A DNA stretch of 44,747 bases from Bacteroidota bacterium (GTDB lineage Bacteria; Bacteroidota; Bacteroidia; Bacteroidales; UBA4417): positions 1 to 44,747 of the forward strand of contig JAKLFM010000021.1 in the NCBI GenBank assembly GCA_022711175.1, in the 5' to 3' direction. The stretch's first letter is position 1; each line of letters starts with the position of its first letter. The position numbers and the translations under genes were made by a program. The notes below the pieces were generated by a model that was not told the origin of the DNA, did not search any database, and worked only from the letters and a program-made list of their open reading frames with translations. Of the stretch, positions 1 to 7,668 are shown piece by piece.

Positions 1-831
1 GGATGTGAGATAGCCGATATTGCCAGCGCCCACGGTCAACACGTTTTTTCCCAGTAGGGTAAACTCATTGTTCATCATTTTTTGAACTACGGCTGCCGTG
101 TAAACGCCCGGCAGGTCGTCATTTTCAAAAGTAGGCATGAAGGGAACTGCGCCTGTTGCGACGACCATGAAATCGGCATCCACGTAATAAATTTCTTCGG
201 TACTGATGTTTTTCACTGCAATGCGTTTGCCTTCGAGCACATCCCAAACCGTACTGTTGAGGAAAATGCCTTCATGGCTGTCGCCGGCAAGTGTTTTGGC
301 AATATCGAAACCGCGCATTCCGCCGAATTTCTTTTCCTTTTCGAAAAAGAAAAACTGGTGCGTTTGCATTAGGAACTGTCCGCCAATTTTATCGTTGTTG
401 TCTATCACCAGGTTATCAATACCGTGCTTGAGAAGTTCTTCACGACAAGCAAGCCCTGCCGGCCCGGCGCCGATAATGGCAACAGTGGTTTTGTAAACAT
501 TGATAGGGGTTTGGGTATCGCGCTCCCTGATCTCCGGCGAATAGTCGTGCGGAATTTCGCTTACTTCATGAATACCATCAACCTTGGTGATGCAAATGCG
601 GCGAATTTGTCCATCAACCAGCATTTCGCAGGCGCCGCATTTGCCAATGCCGCATTCAAGGCCGCGCTCGCGGTTGGTAAGACTATGGCTGTGTACCGGG
701 TAACCGGCCTGGTGCAAGGCGGCGGCAATGGTGAATCCTTTTTCTCCGGCAACGGTTTTTCCATTGAACTGAAAGGTAACTTTTTCACTTACAGGAACTT
801 CGAGGATTGGGTGAATGTCAATTTTATTCAT
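1..831 (-). CDS. 2Fe-2S ferredoxin-domain / FAD-dependent oxidoreductase, 3' part cut by window edge
   Basis: Reading the minus strand from the ATG at 831 gives 277 codons open to the window edge, so only the N-terminal part is seen. Residues ~15-95 form a plant-type 2Fe-2S domain (Fer2_4 type) with cysteines C60, C65, C68 and C80 in a C-x4-C-x2-C-x11-C pattern. A FAD-binding Rossmann motif GAGPAG starts at residue 121, and a second dinucleotide motif (GAGNIG) appears just before the edge. This order matches the alpha subunit of sarcosine oxidase and of the dye-linked proline/hydroxyproline and opine dehydrogenase families, which oxidise amines or amino acids in multi-subunit complexes. The substrate cannot be read from the sequence. 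The gene has its own -7 box and a palindromic operator upstream, so it looks inducible or repressible. Partner subunits would lie outside the window. Confidence 0.85.
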   Translation of the reverse strand, partial: MNKIDIHPILEVPVSEKVTFQFNGKTVAGEKGFTIAAALHQAGYPVHSHSLTNRERGLECGIGKCGACEMLVDGQIRRICITKVDGIHEVSEIPHDYSPEIRERDTQTPINVYKTTVAIIGAGPAGLACREELLKHGIDNLVIDNNDKIGGQFLMQTHQFFFFEKEKKFGGMRGFDIAKTLAGDSHEGIFLNSTVWDVLEGKRIAVKNISTEEIYYVDADFMVVATGAVPFMPTFENDDLPGVYTAAVVQKMMNNEFTLLGKNVLTVGAGNIGYLTS

Positions 832-883
832 ACTTGTATAAAATGAACGGGTGAATTTTTGCGTGAAACACTTAAAAACAGGG

Positions 884-891
884 CAAAATTA
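884..891 (-). promoter_or_regulatory. -7 promoter box of the oxidoreductase gene
   Basis: On the minus strand this reads TAATTTTG, an exact match to the Bacteroidota -7 consensus TAnnTTTG. Transcription would begin about 7 nt downstream, leaving a ~45-nt leader before the ATG at 831. No TTTG is present at the usual -33 position; a perfect palindrome occupies that region instead. Confidence 0.5.
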
Positions 892-904
892 ATTTTTTTA
901 GCAA

Positions 905-924
905 CCTGTTAATCGATTAACAGG
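905..924. promoter_or_regulatory. Perfect 20-bp palindrome, candidate operator
   Basis: The sequence CCTGTTAATCGATTAACAGG equals its own reverse complement over all 20 bases. It sits 13 bp upstream of the -7 box of the oxidoreductase gene and therefore covers the -33 region, the position expected for a repressor or activator site. A central CG in an even-length palindrome is typical of LacI/GalR-family operators, but other dimeric regulators are possible. No regulator gene is visible next to it. Confidence 0.6.
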
Positions 925-1007
925 GCATTTAGAAAGAGTATAATTAGCGGAATAAATGACCGGAAAACAGGCTCTAAAAGAACGAAAACGGAGCCATCTA
1001 ATTAAAC

Positions 1008-1040
1008 AACCCTGACAGGGTTTGGAACCCTGTCAGGGTT
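1008..1040. repeat. Nested palindromic repeat / hairpin between genes
   Basis: Two 15-bp arms (1008-1022 and 1026-1040) are perfect reverse complements separated by 3 nt. Each arm is itself an odd palindrome of the form AACCCTG-N-CAGGGTT. It lies 34 bp after the stop codon of the VIT-VWA gene, so its transcript would form a strong hairpin. No uridine run follows, so it is a weak candidate as an intrinsic terminator. I recall similar CCCTGACAGGG elements scattered between genes of other Bacteroidota; I see no second copy in this window. Confidence 0.75.
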
Positions 1041-1074
1041 GAATCTTTGAGATGGATAAACTTGCTAATTCGTT

Positions 1075-3441
1075 CTATCGAAATTCAATATTCAGATTAT
1101 ACTTTACCGCGACCGGCTGTGCTCTTTGCATTCCCGGTAACCATCGCGGCATTCTTTTAACAACTTTTACAGCTTCTTCGTCGCAACCGCCGCCAATACC
1201 CCTAAGTACCTTGATATCGGTAATTGTGCCATCTGCTTTTACAACAAATGTCAGGTACACTGTCCCTTTGATTCCTCTTTGTTTTACTAGAGCAGGATAA
1301 ACCAGGTTTTCGGCAATAAATTTTTTCATTGCTTTTTCACCGCCCGGGAATTCGGGCATTTTTTCAACAATCACAAAGATCGTTTCTTCATTAGTGTCCT
1401 TCTCTTCATCAGCAATTACAACCTGTTCGCAAGCTTCTCTTGCAACAGAGCTTTTACCCATAACCGGTGCCGAACAAGCCATTACTCCTCCTACTGCATA
1501 GTCGCTTACGCCTTCGGGCAGAGGCAGCGGCTGCTGTATAGTTGTAGCGCTGCCTTCGTTGTTCCGCACCTGGCTGTCAATAGCCACAAAGGAGGTAAAT
1601 CGTGTAAGCAGGTTATATTTTAGCCCGAGTTGAGTTACCTTTTCTTTCTGTTCATCAGGATTGCCAAAGGCTCCCATATCATCTGAATTTCGGATTCGCT
1701 CTCTGGCCCAGAGGTAACGCAAAGCAGCATTTGAGGCTGACAATCCAGCATCGGAAACAACCAGGCTGCTGTTGAATTCACCGCTTCCGCTTATTCCGCT
1801 TATATCAATTGTACCACGGAGATTACCGCGATATTTCCCAAAGATGATAACAGGCCGTTCGGCAAAAACATCGGGCACACTCAGGGGTTCGACATCATAA
1901 ACATCGAAGCCTTTGAATTCGGTTTTAATATGGCTCAAAACCGGGTTGCTGACGTATTGCCTGAATCTGCCCGCTTCAACTGAAGCGACTTCCGGTTTAG
2001 TAATCACAAACGGCATCCCTCCGCCGGCATGCGCCAATCCTTCAATGAGATAGCGGTTAACCGAAGTGCCGATGCCAAAAGCAAAGAAATTTGCCTTGCT
2101 GAGATTATTCCTGATCAGGTTGAATGCTTCGCGCTCAACATCAACGTAACCATCTGTAGCGATAACAAACGACCTTGCATAACCTTCGGTCCCCTGGAGA
2201 TCAAGGGCGCGGCGAAGCGCCGGCAATAACTCGGTGCCCCCGCTACCTTGTTCTTTATCAATGAAAGAGAGTGCGCGGTTCAGGTTTTCGGAATTTGCCG
2301 TCACTGATTTTTCACTGAAAAGGTTGCTGCACCCGGCAAACAAAATCACATTAAAACGATCTGACGACCGAAGGTTGCCAATAAGATCGCGCATCAGTTT
2401 CTTTGAAATGTCGATCGGGTAACCATGCATTGATCCTGATACATCCATGATAAAAACATACTCACGCGGTGGAATTTCAGCCGGTTTTACCTGTTTGGGA
2501 GGTTGAATCATGGCAAGAAAGAAATTTTCATCTTTGCCCGGATAAAGCAGCAATCCTGATTCTATTTTGTTGCCTGAAAGGCGGTATCTGAGGATGAAAT
2601 CACGGTTGCCGCCGCGGGTTTCCGAAGCATCGAGATGAATGTCGGCTGTTGCGGGACCATTGAATGTAATACCGGCCTTATGTGTCGGGCACACTATTTC
2701 GCTGATGGGCATCCCGGCAGCAATGGTGCAATCAATTTTAAATGTGTATAAAGGCATTTCACCTTCGCGGGTGTAAGGATTCGCAACCCAATTGTCGTCG
2801 CGCGAAGCCAATGCTTCCGGCTTGTTGGAGTAGCGAGGCCCGACAACTGTTGGATACACAAATTCATAGATACCTTCTTCGGGAATGAGCATTTCGGTGT
2901 ATTTCATTTCCACTTTGATATGGTCGCCCGGCATGATGTTGGCTACATTCATCTGAAAAACATTAGGGCGCTGCTGTTCGAGAAGTGAAGCGCTTTTTCC
3001 CTGTTGTTTTGCCTCTTCATATTCCCTGCGGGCTTGTTCTTTTTCAGCAATTTTGGCCACAATAGTCCTTTCGCCGATGGTCATTTTCATGCTGTAAACA
3101 GCGGCGCGGGTTGAAGCCGGGAATGTGTAAACTGCTTCGATAGGGCGTTTCCCTTCGTTGGCATATTCCTGTACAACAGCCACATCGGCAATTACACCTG
3201 CAATATTCACCTGTGCCGAAGTGGCTTTTAAAGGCAGGCGGTCGAGCGTTGGATCGTCGGAAATCACATAGAAATAAGGTGAGAGGGTTTTATCAGGATC
3301 GGCTTTATCGTAAGCAATTTCAGTCGGCATTGGACGAAGTGTTTTTGTGCTCAGGTTCTGGCTGAAAATCATGGTTGCAGCCGACAGGATGAGTATGGGA
3401 ATGAAACCCAGCACAAGGCTTGAAGTTTGACGTGTTTTCAT
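1075..3441 (-). CDS. VIT and VWA domain protein with C-terminal TonB domain
   Basis: A 788-residue exported protein. An N-terminal hydrophobic stretch (residues ~9-27) is a signal peptide or anchor. A vault/inter-alpha-trypsin (VIT) domain spans ~60-195. A von Willebrand A domain begins near residue 329 with the metal-ion-binding motif D333-x-S335-x-S337. Residues ~693-788 form a TonB C-terminal domain opening with the EKMPEFPGGE signature. VIT-VWA proteins are usually surface adhesion or complex-assembly modules; the added TonB domain is unusual and suggests docking to an outer-membrane protein or peptidoglycan. The ATG at 3441 is followed by a good signal sequence. It lies 31 bp downstream of the tonB-like gene on the same strand, so the two are probably co-transcribed. 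Domain calls are firm; the function is not known. Confidence 0.85.
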   Translation of the reverse strand: MKTRQTSSLVLGFIPILILSAATMIFSQNLSTKTLRPMPTEIAYDKADPDKTLSPYFYVISDDPTLDRLPLKATSAQVNIAGVIADVAVVQEYANEGKRPIEAVYTFPASTRAAVYSMKMTIGERTIVAKIAEKEQARREYEEAKQQGKSASLLEQQRPNVFQMNVANIMPGDHIKVEMKYTEMLIPEEGIYEFVYPTVVGPRYSNKPEALASRDDNWVANPYTREGEMPLYTFKIDCTIAAGMPISEIVCPTHKAGITFNGPATADIHLDASETRGGNRDFILRYRLSGNKIESGLLLYPGKDENFFLAMIQPPKQVKPAEIPPREYVFIMDVSGSMHGYPIDISKKLMRDLIGNLRSSDRFNVILFAGCSNLFSEKSVTANSENLNRALSFIDKEQGSGGTELLPALRRALDLQGTEGYARSFVIATDGYVDVEREAFNLIRNNLSKANFFAFGIGTSVNRYLIEGLAHAGGGMPFVITKPEVASVEAGRFRQYVSNPVLSHIKTEFKGFDVYDVEPLSVPDVFAERPVIIFGKYRGNLRGTIDISGISGSGEFNSSLVVSDAGLSASNAALRYLWARERIRNSDDMGAFGNPDEQKEKVTQLGLKYNLLTRFTSFVAIDSQVRNNEGSATTIQQPLPLPEGVSDYAVGGVMACSAPVMGKSSVAREACEQVVIADEEKDTNEETIFVIVEKMPEFPGGEKAMKKFIAENLVYPALVKQRGIKGTVYLTFVVKADGTITDIKVLRGIGGGCDEEAVKVVKRMPRWLPGMQRAQPVAVKYNLNIEFR

Positions 3442-3472
3442 GACTAAGATTTGTTAGAGTTGAGAAATGAGG

Positions 3473-4165
3473 TTACGAATCCTTTAGTTTGAAGGCTATT
3501 GGCATGTTGAAACTTACCCTTACCGGCATTGTGCGTTGCATGCCCGGCGACCATTTTGGCATAAGGCTGATGACCCTTACTGCTTCCTCGTCGCAGCCAA
3601 AACCTATGCTCCGTAATACTTTCACATTCGAAACACTGCCGTCCTTTTCAATGACGAAGCTCACATAAACTATCCCGGATGCACCCACTTCACGGGCTTC
3701 GAGCGGGTAACTGATGTGCTCGCCGATAAACCGTAGTAACTCCTTTTCACCTCCCGGAAATTCGGGCATCTTTTCAACGTTGATGAAGATATCATCTTCA
3801 GCAGGTGGCTTTTCATCGGTGAATACAGGTGTAACAACAGGAACATACACAGGGTTTGCATCGCCTGCATTATCACCGAAATCGGGCGGCGTAAAATCAC
3901 TCTGAATTCCTTTATCATCAATGATGTTGAAAATTGTCGCCGGCCTAACCGGTAATGGCGGTTGCTGAATTTCGTGTTTTGTGGTTATGGGTACAAACTC
4001 ATCAATATCAACGAATTCGCCCACATCGGAAATTGAAATTTGTGTCACCGGACTTTCCCATTCAAATGCGGCAAGGGCAATTCCTAATGACACGATAAGA
4101 CCTGTTTGCATGAAAAGAATTTTCTTCTTTTCGAGGTCGGCACGGTTTGATTTCTTGGCTTCCAT
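3473..4165 (-). CDS. TonB family energy transducer
   Basis: A 230-residue protein of the usual Bacteroidota TonB layout: a short charged N-terminus, one membrane segment (~20-36), a periplasmic linker with prolines and acidic residues (~40-128), and a TonB C-terminal domain (~130-228). TonB links proton-motive force from ExbBD to TonB-dependent receptors; no exbB or exbD is present here. The C-terminal domain carries the signature GCDEEA, shared with the VIT-VWA protein and the anti-sigma factor nearby, which points to local domain duplication. It is the first gene of a minus-strand pair and divergent from the ECF sigma gene across a 187-bp spacer, so joint regulation by that sigma factor is plausible but unproven. 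Confidence 0.85.
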   Translation of the reverse strand: MEAKKSNRADLEKKKILFMQTGLIVSLGIALAAFEWESPVTQISISDVGEFVDIDEFVPITTKHEIQQPPLPVRPATIFNIIDDKGIQSDFTPPDFGDNAGDANPVYVPVVTPVFTDEKPPAEDDIFINVEKMPEFPGGEKELLRFIGEHISYPLEAREVGASGIVYVSFVIEKDGSVSNVKVLRSIGFGCDEEAVRVISLMPKWSPGMQRTMPVRVSFNMPIAFKLKDS

Positions 4166-4327
4166 AGTTAATAAGGTTTAGGTTTATTAGTATCAGGTGT
4201 TTACTGTAACCTTAAGATGTATGAGGTCAGAATATTCCATAAAACTTCAGGCTTATGCATCGAAAATTTTGAATTTAATTATGTATAAATCTGATTATCT
4301 GTAAGATAAGACTATCATTAAAATCAT

Positions 4328-4335
4328 TATTTTTG
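4328..4335 (+). promoter_or_regulatory. -7 box upstream of the ECF sigma gene
   Basis: Reads TATTTTTG, an exact TAnnTTTG match 17 bp before the GTG start at 4353. Transcription would start about 7 nt further on, giving a very short leader. No clear TTTG lies at the -33 position. Confidence 0.4.
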
Positions 4336-4352
4336 TATAAACCCTGTAAATA

Positions 4353-4961
4353 GTGGCATTAAGCATCTTCGGCAACCATAGGGAAAAGAAAAAGGATTTG
4401 CTGTCGCTTACTGATGAGCAATTAGTATCGCATTATGCCCGGTTGCATGATGCCGAATATGTAGGCCAGCTCTATGAACGCTATACCCATCTTGTGTTTG
4501 CCGTTTGTATGAAATACCTGGGTAATGAGGAAGAGGCCGAAGATACTGTGATGTTGATTTTCGAGAAGTTGCTTACTGAGCTCAAACATGCACGTATTGA
4601 TTCGTTTAAAAGCTGGCTTTATACGGTAACTAAAAACCAGTGCCTTATGCAATTTCGTCACCAAAAAACGGTTGAGAAGTCGAAATTGGCTTTGTTGAAA
4701 GATCTGGAATCAGAGGTTATGGAATCGGGCAGCCCAATGCATCTTATCAGTGGTAATAACTATGATGATCATCAGTTGGAAACGGCCATCAGCCGGCTCA
4801 ATGAAGCCCAGCGACAATGTATCATACTGTTTTACCTTGAGGAGCAGTCGTATCGTGAAGTGGCTGAAACAACCGGCTACAGCATGAATGAAGTGAAAAG
4901 CCACCTTCAAAACGGGAGGCGAAATCTGAAAATCATCCTTGAAAACAACCATGAAACATGA
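4353..4961 (+). CDS. ECF-type RNA polymerase sigma factor
   Basis: A 202-residue sigma-70 family protein. Region 2 covers ~40-110, including the acidic NEEEAEDTVMLIFEKL segment and the SWLYTVTKNQ stretch. Region 4 covers ~140-195, with a helix-turn-helix resembling the SYREVAETTGYSMNEVKSHL pattern. ECF sigma factors direct RNA polymerase to stress or surface-signalling promoters and are held inactive by a membrane anti-sigma factor. The start is GTG at 4353, placed just after a -7 box. The stop overlaps the next ATG by 4 nt, so translation with the anti-sigma gene is coupled. It diverges from the tonB/VIT-VWA pair, which may be its regulon. Confidence 0.88.
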   Translation: MALSIFGNHREKKKDLLSLTDEQLVSHYARLHDAEYVGQLYERYTHLVFAVCMKYLGNEEEAEDTVMLIFEKLLTELKHARIDSFKSWLYTVTKNQCLMQFRHQKTVEKSKLALLKDLESEVMESGSPMHLISGNNYDDHQLETAISRLNEAQRQCIILFYLEEQSYREVAETTGYSMNEVKSHLQNGRRNLKIILENNHET

Positions 4962-6136
4962 CAAAACCCGTTGATAAAACCAGTAACCTTTTCAATGCTT
5001 CGGGCTGTCTGACACCACATGCCCTGGAAAAAACAGCCACGGGAAGCCTTTCGCCTGCCGAAGCCGGGCCGGCTCTGGCACATATTAAGGTTTGTGAGCT
5101 GTGTTCCGATGCTGTTGATGGGCTTAAAATGTGGCATAAACATAATGAGATCAGCGTTTATGCCGATAACGAAAACGAAAAGAGGACTGCCAGCGTTGAT
5201 ATTTCGGCTGCGTTCGATAAAAAGGTCATCCAACTGAACGACCGGCTTCGCAACCGTGTGAAATTCCACCTGGAAACCGATAATGTTAAGCAAAAGCGAC
5301 GCATTGGCACTGTCCCGGCCTGGCTGGCGGTTGCTGCCAGTATTGTTTTGTTTGCTGGCATCTACCTGGTGCTTGAGCAAAACAAGCTATCGGAGAAAAG
5401 CATTGCCGATAACCGCTCCGAAGCCCCGGAATTTGTTGCACCGCCGGTTACGGCTGATACCATCATACATGAAACGCCATCTGCTATTGCTGAAAATAAA
5501 CCGGCTACAAGGAACACAAAAATACCGGTGCCTGTTGTGGTTGACGGGATTGCCTCTTTTAGCGACAAGAGCATACATGCTGATAATGAGGAGAACGAAT
5601 TTATTGCCGTTGCCGAAACTTCTGCTGCACATCCTGTTGAACGGCCGGTTGGCGGTGTAACAAATACCACTGAACAGTCGCAGGTAGCTGAAGAACCTGT
5701 GGTTACAACCATTCAGGCTGATATGGAAAAATCACAACCTGCTCCTGCGCCAGCAACCGGAAAAAAGTCAGTGAACATTGCCAGAGAAACACGGGCAGAA
5801 GTGGCTGTTGAAGATGAGAATACAGTTTTCACGGTGGTTGAAAAACAACCCGAATTTCCCGGCGGACCCGAAAAACTAAACCGTTACTTATCCGAAAAGC
5901 TGCAATACCCTTCCGAAGCAAGAGAAAATTCAATATCCGGTACCGTATTTATTCAATTCGTAATTGATAAAACAGGCAAGGTAGCCAATGCAAAAATCCT
6001 TCGCGGAATAGGGTATGGATGCGATGAGGAAGCTTTGCGTGTTATTAAAGCCATGCCCCGCTGGAAACCCGCCGAACAGCGCGGCAAGCCGGTAAATGTG
6101 CTTTTCAACCTGCCCGTGAAGTTCAACCTGGAGTGA
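4958..6136 (+). CDS. Transmembrane anti-sigma factor with C-terminal TonB domain
   Basis: A 392-residue protein. The N-terminus contains a zinc-finger-like anti-sigma motif, H42-x3-C46-x2-C49, with an extra C17. A single membrane segment lies at ~121-140. A long Pro/Ala/Thr-rich periplasmic linker (~145-290) leads to a TonB C-terminal domain (~292-392) with the EFPGG and GCDEEA signatures. Position, coupling to the sigma gene and topology support an anti-sigma role. The TonB domain in the periplasm could let it sense a TonB-dependent receptor or the cell wall directly. In the classical FecR design a different sensor domain is used, so this is an unusual fusion. The assignment as anti-sigma is inferred from the motif and context. 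Confidence 0.78.
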   Translation: MTKPVDKTSNLFNASGCLTPHALEKTATGSLSPAEAGPALAHIKVCELCSDAVDGLKMWHKHNEISVYADNENEKRTASVDISAAFDKKVIQLNDRLRNRVKFHLETDNVKQKRRIGTVPAWLAVAASIVLFAGIYLVLEQNKLSEKSIADNRSEAPEFVAPPVTADTIIHETPSAIAENKPATRNTKIPVPVVVDGIASFSDKSIHADNEENEFIAVAETSAAHPVERPVGGVTNTTEQSQVAEEPVVTTIQADMEKSQPAPAPATGKKSVNIARETRAEVAVEDENTVFTVVEKQPEFPGGPEKLNRYLSEKLQYPSEARENSISGTVFIQFVIDKTGKVANAKILRGIGYGCDEEALRVIKAMPRWKPAEQRGKPVNVLFNLPVKFNLE

Positions 6137-6162
6137 ACGGTTTCAGGCAAAATTATGTTTCA

Positions 6163-6186
6163 CGCAAAGGCGCTAAGGCGCAAAGT
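6163..6186. repeat. Three tandem 8-bp units
   Basis: CGCAAAGG, CGCTAAGG and CGCAAAGT follow one another without gaps. I recall similar CGCAAAG-rich short tandem repeats in spacers of many Bacteroidota genomes, possibly a dispersed element. It lies between the anti-sigma gene and the trp leader and has no clear role. Confidence 0.6.
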
Positions 6187-6260
6187 TTTGTTTACGGATG
6201 TGATTTGTAGCAAGAAAATGGCCGAAGAATTAATTTTTTACCTGCATATTGAAGTTTTTA

Positions 6261-6268
6261 TATATTTG
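6261..6268 (+). promoter_or_regulatory. -7 promoter box of the trp leader
   Basis: TATATTTG matches TAnnTTTG exactly. Transcription starting near 6275 would place the leader-peptide ATG at 6298 about 23 nt into the transcript. The -33 TTTG is not evident. Confidence 0.5.
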
Positions 6269-6297
6269 TTGCTCGAAACGAAACAAAAAACACTGAT

Positions 6298-6357
6298 ATG
6301 ATCAATCGCAATTTCTGGTGGTGGCTTGAACTGAATAATCCAGGCAGGGACAACTAA
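6298..6357 (+). CDS. trpL: trp operon leader peptide, 19 residues with three consecutive Trp codons
   Basis: The small reading frame ATG(6298)-TAA(6355-6357) encodes MINRNFWWWLELNNPGRDN. Three adjacent TGG codons (6316-6324) are the hallmark of ribosome-mediated attenuation of tryptophan genes. When charged tRNA-Trp is scarce the ribosome would stall on these codons and change folding of the downstream RNA, preventing terminator formation. The frame is followed after 22 nt by an intrinsic terminator, and then by trpB, the expected target. It lies between a -7 promoter box and the terminator, as required. I could not define the antiterminator helix convincingly. Confidence 0.85.
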   Translation: MINRNFWWWLELNNPGRDN

Positions 6358-6379
6358 CCGGAAATGCAATAATATTGCC

Positions 6380-6411
6380 AAGGCCGCAGGAAGTTCCTGC
6401 GGCCTTTTTTT
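6380..6411 (+). terminator. Attenuator terminator before trpB
   Basis: Two 13-nt perfectly complementary arms (6380-6392 and 6394-6406, AAGGCCGCAGGAA and its complement) form a GC-rich hairpin with a minimal loop. A run of seven T (6405-6411) follows directly. It lies 36 bp upstream of the trpB ATG and downstream of the Trp-rich leader peptide, so it is the conditional terminator of the attenuator. Confidence 0.9.
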
Positions 6412-6446
6412 GTTCACATTTTACAAACCATTTAAAACTCAAAATC

Positions 6447-7625
6447 ATGTTCAGAGAAAAAACCATCCAGACCAAAGAGGGCTATTTCGGACAGTATGGC
6501 GGACAATTCGTTCCACCGGTACTCGAATCGCCTCTTGCCCGCCTTGCTGAAGAATTCAGCAAAGCAAAAAACAACCCGGCTTTCCTCAAAGAGTTGCATC
6601 ATCTGCTGAAGCAATATGTCGGGAGGCCATCACCATTATATTATGCATCAAGGCTTTCGGATAAAGTAGGCAGTAAAATCTACCTGAAACGCGAAGATCT
6701 GAATCACACAGGCGCTCATAAAATCAACAACTGCCTGGGGCAGATTTTACTTGCCAAACATATGAATGCCAGAGAAGTTGTGGCTGAAACGGGCGCAGGA
6801 CAACATGGTGTGGCAACGGCTACAGCCGCAGCACTTTTTGGCATTCCATGTAAAATATTCATGGGCTCGCGCGATGCACAGCGACAAAAATTGAATGTTC
6901 AGCGCATGAAACTTCTCGGCGCCGAAGTAATTACAGCCGACCGGGGGACCGCTTCCCTCAAAGACGCGGTGGATGTGGCGCTTGGCTATTATATCGATCA
7001 CCCTGACGCGTTCTATCTCCTCGGTTCGGCTGTTGGCCCACATCCCTACCCGACCATTGTGCACTATTTTCAGCAGGTAATTGGTGAAGAAGCTCGCCGG
7101 CAAGTGCTTGAGCAGGAAAAACGATTGCCCGATTCTATTTTTGCCTGTGTTGGCGGAGGTTCTAATGCTATCGGACTCTTTTCAGCATTTTTGAATGATC
7201 CGATGGTGAAAATTTTTGCTGCTGAAGGTGGCGGTGAAGGAGCTGATTCGCCCAGGACAGCCTCAACATTGGTAGCGGGGAAACCCGGTGTTTTCCAGGG
7301 AACATACTCGTATTGTCTCGTAGATGAGAATGATGAACCCCGGGAGGCATATTCTGTCGCTTCGGGCCTCGATTACCCCGGAGTCGGTCCCGAACATGCG
7401 CACCTGAAAGAATCCGGCAGGGTAAGTTATCATTGTATTACCGACAACGAAGCCATCGCCGCATTTTATGAACTATCAAAACTCGAAGGCATTATTCCGG
7501 CCATTGAATCGTCGCACGCTGTGGCACTGGCCATGAAACTGCTGAAAGATAAAAAACAGCTGGCCATCATCAACCTTTCTGGACGTGGCGACAAAGACGT
7601 GGAGAGAGATATGGAGCATGAATGA
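6447..7625 (+). CDS. trpB: Tryptophan synthase beta chain
   Basis: A 392-residue PLP enzyme that condenses indole with L-serine to make tryptophan, normally in an alpha2-beta2 complex with TrpA. The N-terminus has GYFGQYGGQFVPP, typical of TrpB. The PLP-binding lysine is K92 in HTGAHKIN, and the phosphate-binding GGGSNA loop lies near residue 232. The length matches the family (~395). The start at ATG 6447 is chosen because an in-frame upstream TTG (6375) would put the attenuator hairpin inside the gene. No other trp gene adjoins it, so trpA and the rest must be elsewhere. Regulation is by the attenuator upstream. Confidence 0.95.
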   Translation: MFREKTIQTKEGYFGQYGGQFVPPVLESPLARLAEEFSKAKNNPAFLKELHHLLKQYVGRPSPLYYASRLSDKVGSKIYLKREDLNHTGAHKINNCLGQILLAKHMNAREVVAETGAGQHGVATATAAALFGIPCKIFMGSRDAQRQKLNVQRMKLLGAEVITADRGTASLKDAVDVALGYYIDHPDAFYLLGSAVGPHPYPTIVHYFQQVIGEEARRQVLEQEKRLPDSIFACVGGGSNAIGLFSAFLNDPMVKIFAAEGGGEGADSPRTASTLVAGKPGVFQGTYSYCLVDENDEPREAYSVASGLDYPGVGPEHAHLKESGRVSYHCITDNEAIAAFYELSKLEGIIPAIESSHAVALAMKLLKDKKQLAIINLSGRGDKDVERDMEHE

Positions 7626-7668
7626 AGAGAATTGCCAGTTGAAGGCATTATACATCACCTGAACTGAT

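Noticed and set aside
424..846. 140-residue plus-strand reading frame
   Set aside because: It lies opposite the 2Fe-2S/FAD oxidoreductase, whose minus-strand translation has clear cysteine and Rossmann motifs; the plus frame is a shadow.
6375..6446. Upstream TTG extension of trpB
   Set aside because: The extension would translate the attenuator terminator; the ATG at 6447 gives the family's normal N-terminus.
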